Positions 41,857 through 43,682 of a stretch of 43,682 bases of DNA are shown here, piece by piece. This DNA comes from JAWKSY01 sp041402125 (lineage in GTDB: Bacteria; Planctomycetota; GCA-002687715; DRQF01). The translations under genes were made by a program, and so were the position numbers. The stretch is taken from NCBI GenBank assembly GCA_041402125.1, contig JAWKSY010000027.1:1-43682 (forward strand), written 5' to 3'. How positions within the stretch are numbered: the stretch's first letter is position 1; the number at the start of each line of letters is the position of its first letter. Below the pieces are notes generated by a model. The model was not told where the DNA came from and did not search any database. It was given only the letters and a program-made list of their open reading frames with translations.

Positions 41857-43601
41857 CAGGCGGCCTCCAGCTCTTCGCTGATCTTCTGGCGGCGGTACGT
41901 CTCGGCGTACCACCCGTCCGCGGCGACCAGTTCGTCGTGCCGACCGGCCTCCGTGATGCGGCCCTCCTGCAGCACCACGATCCGGTCGCAGTGCATCACG
42001 CTCGAGAGCCGATGGGCCACGAAGATCGTGGTGCGTCCGGTCATCTCGCGCTCGAGGTTCTCGAGGATCGTCTCCTCGGTGCGCGTGTCGACGGCCGAGA
42101 GGCAGTCGTCGAGCACCAGGGTCGGGGCGCGGTGGAGGAGGGCGCGGGCGATCGAGACCCGCTGCTTCTGCCCGCCGGAGAGGGTCACGCCGCGCTCGCC
42201 GACGATCTCGTCGAGGCCCCGGGAGAAGCCCTCGATGGACTCGAGGATCTGGGCGGCCTCGGCGGCGGCGCGGATCTCCTCCTCGCTCGCCTCGGGGCGG
42301 GCGTAGGCGATGTTCGCGCGGAGGGTGTCCGAGAAGAGGAAGTTCTCCTGCGGAACGACGGCCAGCGAGCGCCGGAGCAGGTCGAGATCGAGATCCCGCA
42401 CGTCGCGCCCGTCGAGGAAGATCGTCCCCGCGGGCGGCTCGAAGAGCCGGGCGAGCAGGGTCACCAGCGTCGACTTGCCGGCGCCGGTCGGGCCGACGAT
42501 GGCGACTGAGCTCCCGGCCGGGATCTCGAGGTCGACGTCCCGCAGCGCGTCGCGTTCCGCGTCCTCGTGGCGGAAGGTGAGAGCCCGGACCGACCAGGCG
42601 CCGTGGATCTCCGCCTGCGCGACGTCACCGCTCGCGACCTCGGGCTCGGTCGAGAGGACGGCGCGGAGGCGGATCAGGGCGGCCTCGGCCCGCTCGAAGA
42701 GGGCGAGCGTCCAGCCGATCGCGATCATGGGCCAGACGAGCATCATGAAGTAGCCGAAGAAGCTCACGAAGGAGCCCAGCGCCAGGCGTCCGTCCATCAC
42801 CTGCCGACCGCCGAAGTAGAGGAGGGCCACGACGACGAGTCCCGCCATGAGCTCGGTCACCGCGTGCATCCGGCCGCGGATCATGGTCATCCGCATCGCG
42901 TCGTCGACGTAGCGGGCGGCCTCCTTGCGGAAGCGGGAGATCTCGTACTCCTCGCGCGCGAAGGCCTTGACGACGCGGGCGCCCGAGAAGCTCTCCTGCG
43001 CGAGCGAGGAGACCGCCGCGAGCTGCTCCTGCACCCGCGCGCTCGCGTCGTGCATGGGGGGCATGGTCGCCTTGATGTTGAGGAAGATCAGGCCCAGCGG
43101 GACGAGCGCGAAGAGCGTGAGCGACCACGACACCGCGAACATGATCCCGAGCGCGCCGACGGCCATGATCGTCGTCTGGTAGAGGTGCATGACGCCGGGG
43201 CCGACGCCCATGCGCACGGCCTCGACGTCCGCCGTCATCCGCGACATGAGGTCGCCGGTGCGCGAGCGGTTGAAGAAGGAGAAGCCCAGCGTCGTGAGGT
43301 GCGAGAAGACCTCGTTGCGCAGGCGCATCTCGAAGCCGCGACTCGCGCTGATGTAGAGCCAGCGCATCCAGAACTGGCACACCGCGGTCAGCAGCGCGAC
43401 GACGATCATCGCCACCACGCTCGTCCAGACCTCCCGCGCCGCGGCGCCGCTGCCCACGAGCCCGATCGTCCGCCCGAAGAAGAAGGGCACGCCGAGGCCG
43501 AGCACGCCTCGCCCGGTCATCGCGAGGAGAGCGAAGCGGACGCGGCGCTTCTCCGGCGCGAGGTGGCGGCGGATGCGGGAATCGCGCAGGAATCGGAGCA
43601 C
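41856..43601 (-). CDS. ABC exporter half-transporter with degenerate ATP site (MdlA-like)
   Basis: 581 residues from GTG 43601, with GAAAGGA 8 nt upstream. A TTG at 43667 in the same frame is rejected because it lies in the promoter. Membrane domain ~20-315 (SFFNRSRTGDLMSRMTADVEAVR); ATPase domain ~340-570 with Walker A GPTGAGKST (~370), signature LSGGQKQR and Walker B LVLDDCLSAVD. Asp replaces the catalytic Glu, as in the non-hydrolysing partner of heterodimeric exporters such as MdlA, LmrC or TM287. The neighbour has the intact site, which supports a functional heterodimer. First gene of the operon ABC-ABC-tmk. Confidence 0.93.
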   Translation of the reverse strand: MLRFLRDSRIRRHLAPEKRRVRFALLAMTGRGVLGLGVPFFFGRTIGLVGSGAAAREVWTSVVAMIVVALLTAVCQFWMRWLYISASRGFEMRLRNEVFSHLTTLGFSFFNRSRTGDLMSRMTADVEAVRMGVGPGVMHLYQTTIMAVGALGIMFAVSWSLTLFALVPLGLIFLNIKATMPPMHDASARVQEQLAAVSSLAQESFSGARVVKAFAREEYEISRFRKEAARYVDDAMRMTMIRGRMHAVTELMAGLVVVALLYFGGRQVMDGRLALGSFVSFFGYFMMLVWPMIAIGWTLALFERAEAALIRLRAVLSTEPEVASGDVAQAEIHGAWSVRALTFRHEDAERDALRDVDLEIPAGSSVAIVGPTGAGKSTLVTLLARLFEPPAGTIFLDGRDVRDLDLDLLRRSLAVVPQENFLFSDTLRANIAYARPEASEEEIRAAAEAAQILESIEGFSRGLDEIVGERGVTLSGGQKQRVSIARALLHRAPTLVLDDCLSAVDTRTEETILENLEREMTGRTTIFVAHRLSSVMHCDRIVVLQEGRITEAGRHDELVAADGWYAETYRRQKISEELEAA

Positions 43602-43638
43602 GCGGCCGTCCTTTCGGGAGGGCGGAGAAAAGCCGGGG

Positions 43639-43667
43639 AGGATAGCCTCCGAAGCGCGGACGATCAA
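43639..43667 (-). promoter_or_regulatory. Sigma-70-type promoter of the ABC-ABC-tmk operon
   Basis: On the minus strand TTGATC (43667-43662) and TATCCT (43644-43639) are separated by exactly 17 nt, 38 nt before the GTG start. This is the best hexamer pair in the window. Confidence 0.6.
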
Positions 43668-43682
43668 GCGGCGTCGCGGCGG

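Noticed and set aside
43602..43667. TTG start at 43667 for the first ABC gene
   Set aside because: It lies inside the TTGATC -35 box of a good promoter; GTG 43601 has a ribosome binding site and gives the normal family length.

Overview
The window is about 70% GC, gene-dense DNA from a bacterial chromosome. The organism is most likely a member of the Planctomycetes or a closely related lineage. This is inferred from gene content: several large secreted proteins built from FG-GAP/VCBS-like repeats that end in a shared C-terminal module, an ECF-type sigma factor beginning with the PTRW-type N-terminus common in that phylum, a Ser/Thr kinase, a membrane-anchored sulfatase-like protein and a two-domain trypsin-like protease. 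No rRNA, tRNA, CRISPR array, phage or plasmid gene was seen.

Layout. 1-3169: the tail of a secreted FG-GAP-type protein and a large secreted protein of unrecognised family with a frameshift near 1770. 3330-5890: a CPA1-type cation/proton antiporter and an MFS transporter. 5891-6470: a gene-free stretch with a candidate structured RNA that carries a perfect 12-base Shine-Dalgarno sequence, followed by a REP-like palindrome. 6471-8093: a secreted FG-GAP protein. 8139-8545: a six-unit array of REP-like palindromes with a period of about 74 bp. 8568-12218 (minus strand): ECF-like sigma factor, dihydroorotase, and a coupled mog-mutM pair. 12391-14235 (minus): a second copy of the unrecognised secreted family. 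14621-16993 (minus): Lon protease. 17276-24819 (plus): membrane sulfatase-like protein, secreted S9 peptidase, FG-GAP protein. 24821-26424 (minus): coupled cyclophilin and EamA transporter. 26625-27520 (plus): a probable selenoprotein with a thioredoxin fold and a small coupled helical protein. 27620-28639 (minus): Ser/Thr kinase. 28790-30996 (plus): a GT-C-like/methyltransferase-like membrane protein and a coiled-coil membrane protein. 30964-33197 (minus): coupled M50 protease and UMF1-type MFS transporter. 33448-36525 (plus): HtrA-like protease and a RAYT (REP-associated tyrosine transposase) with REP palindromes on both sides. 36738-39164 (minus): VCBS-repeat secreted protein. 39344-43601 (minus): tmk behind a heterodimeric ABC exporter, with a good promoter at the window edge.

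Two observations stand out. First, at 26811 an in-frame TGA falls exactly where the first cysteine of a thioredoxin CGPC motif should be. The reading frame continues with full coding character, and a hairpin with G in its apical loop starts 19 nt later, so this is very likely a Sec-containing UGPC thioredoxin-like protein that ordinary gene calling would split or truncate. Second, about twelve copies of a roughly 37-bp asymmetric palindrome (outer arms ATGCAC/GTGCAT, inner arms GGTGCC/GGCACC) occur singly, as inverted pairs and as a tandem array. All lie between genes, and a RAYT gene in the same window is flanked by its own versions. This looks like a live or recently live REP/RAYT system.

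Most genes are ordinary housekeeping or envelope functions. Translational coupling by stop-start overlap is common (mog-mutM, cyclophilin-EamA, M50-MFS, ABC-ABC-tmk, and the selenoprotein with its partner).
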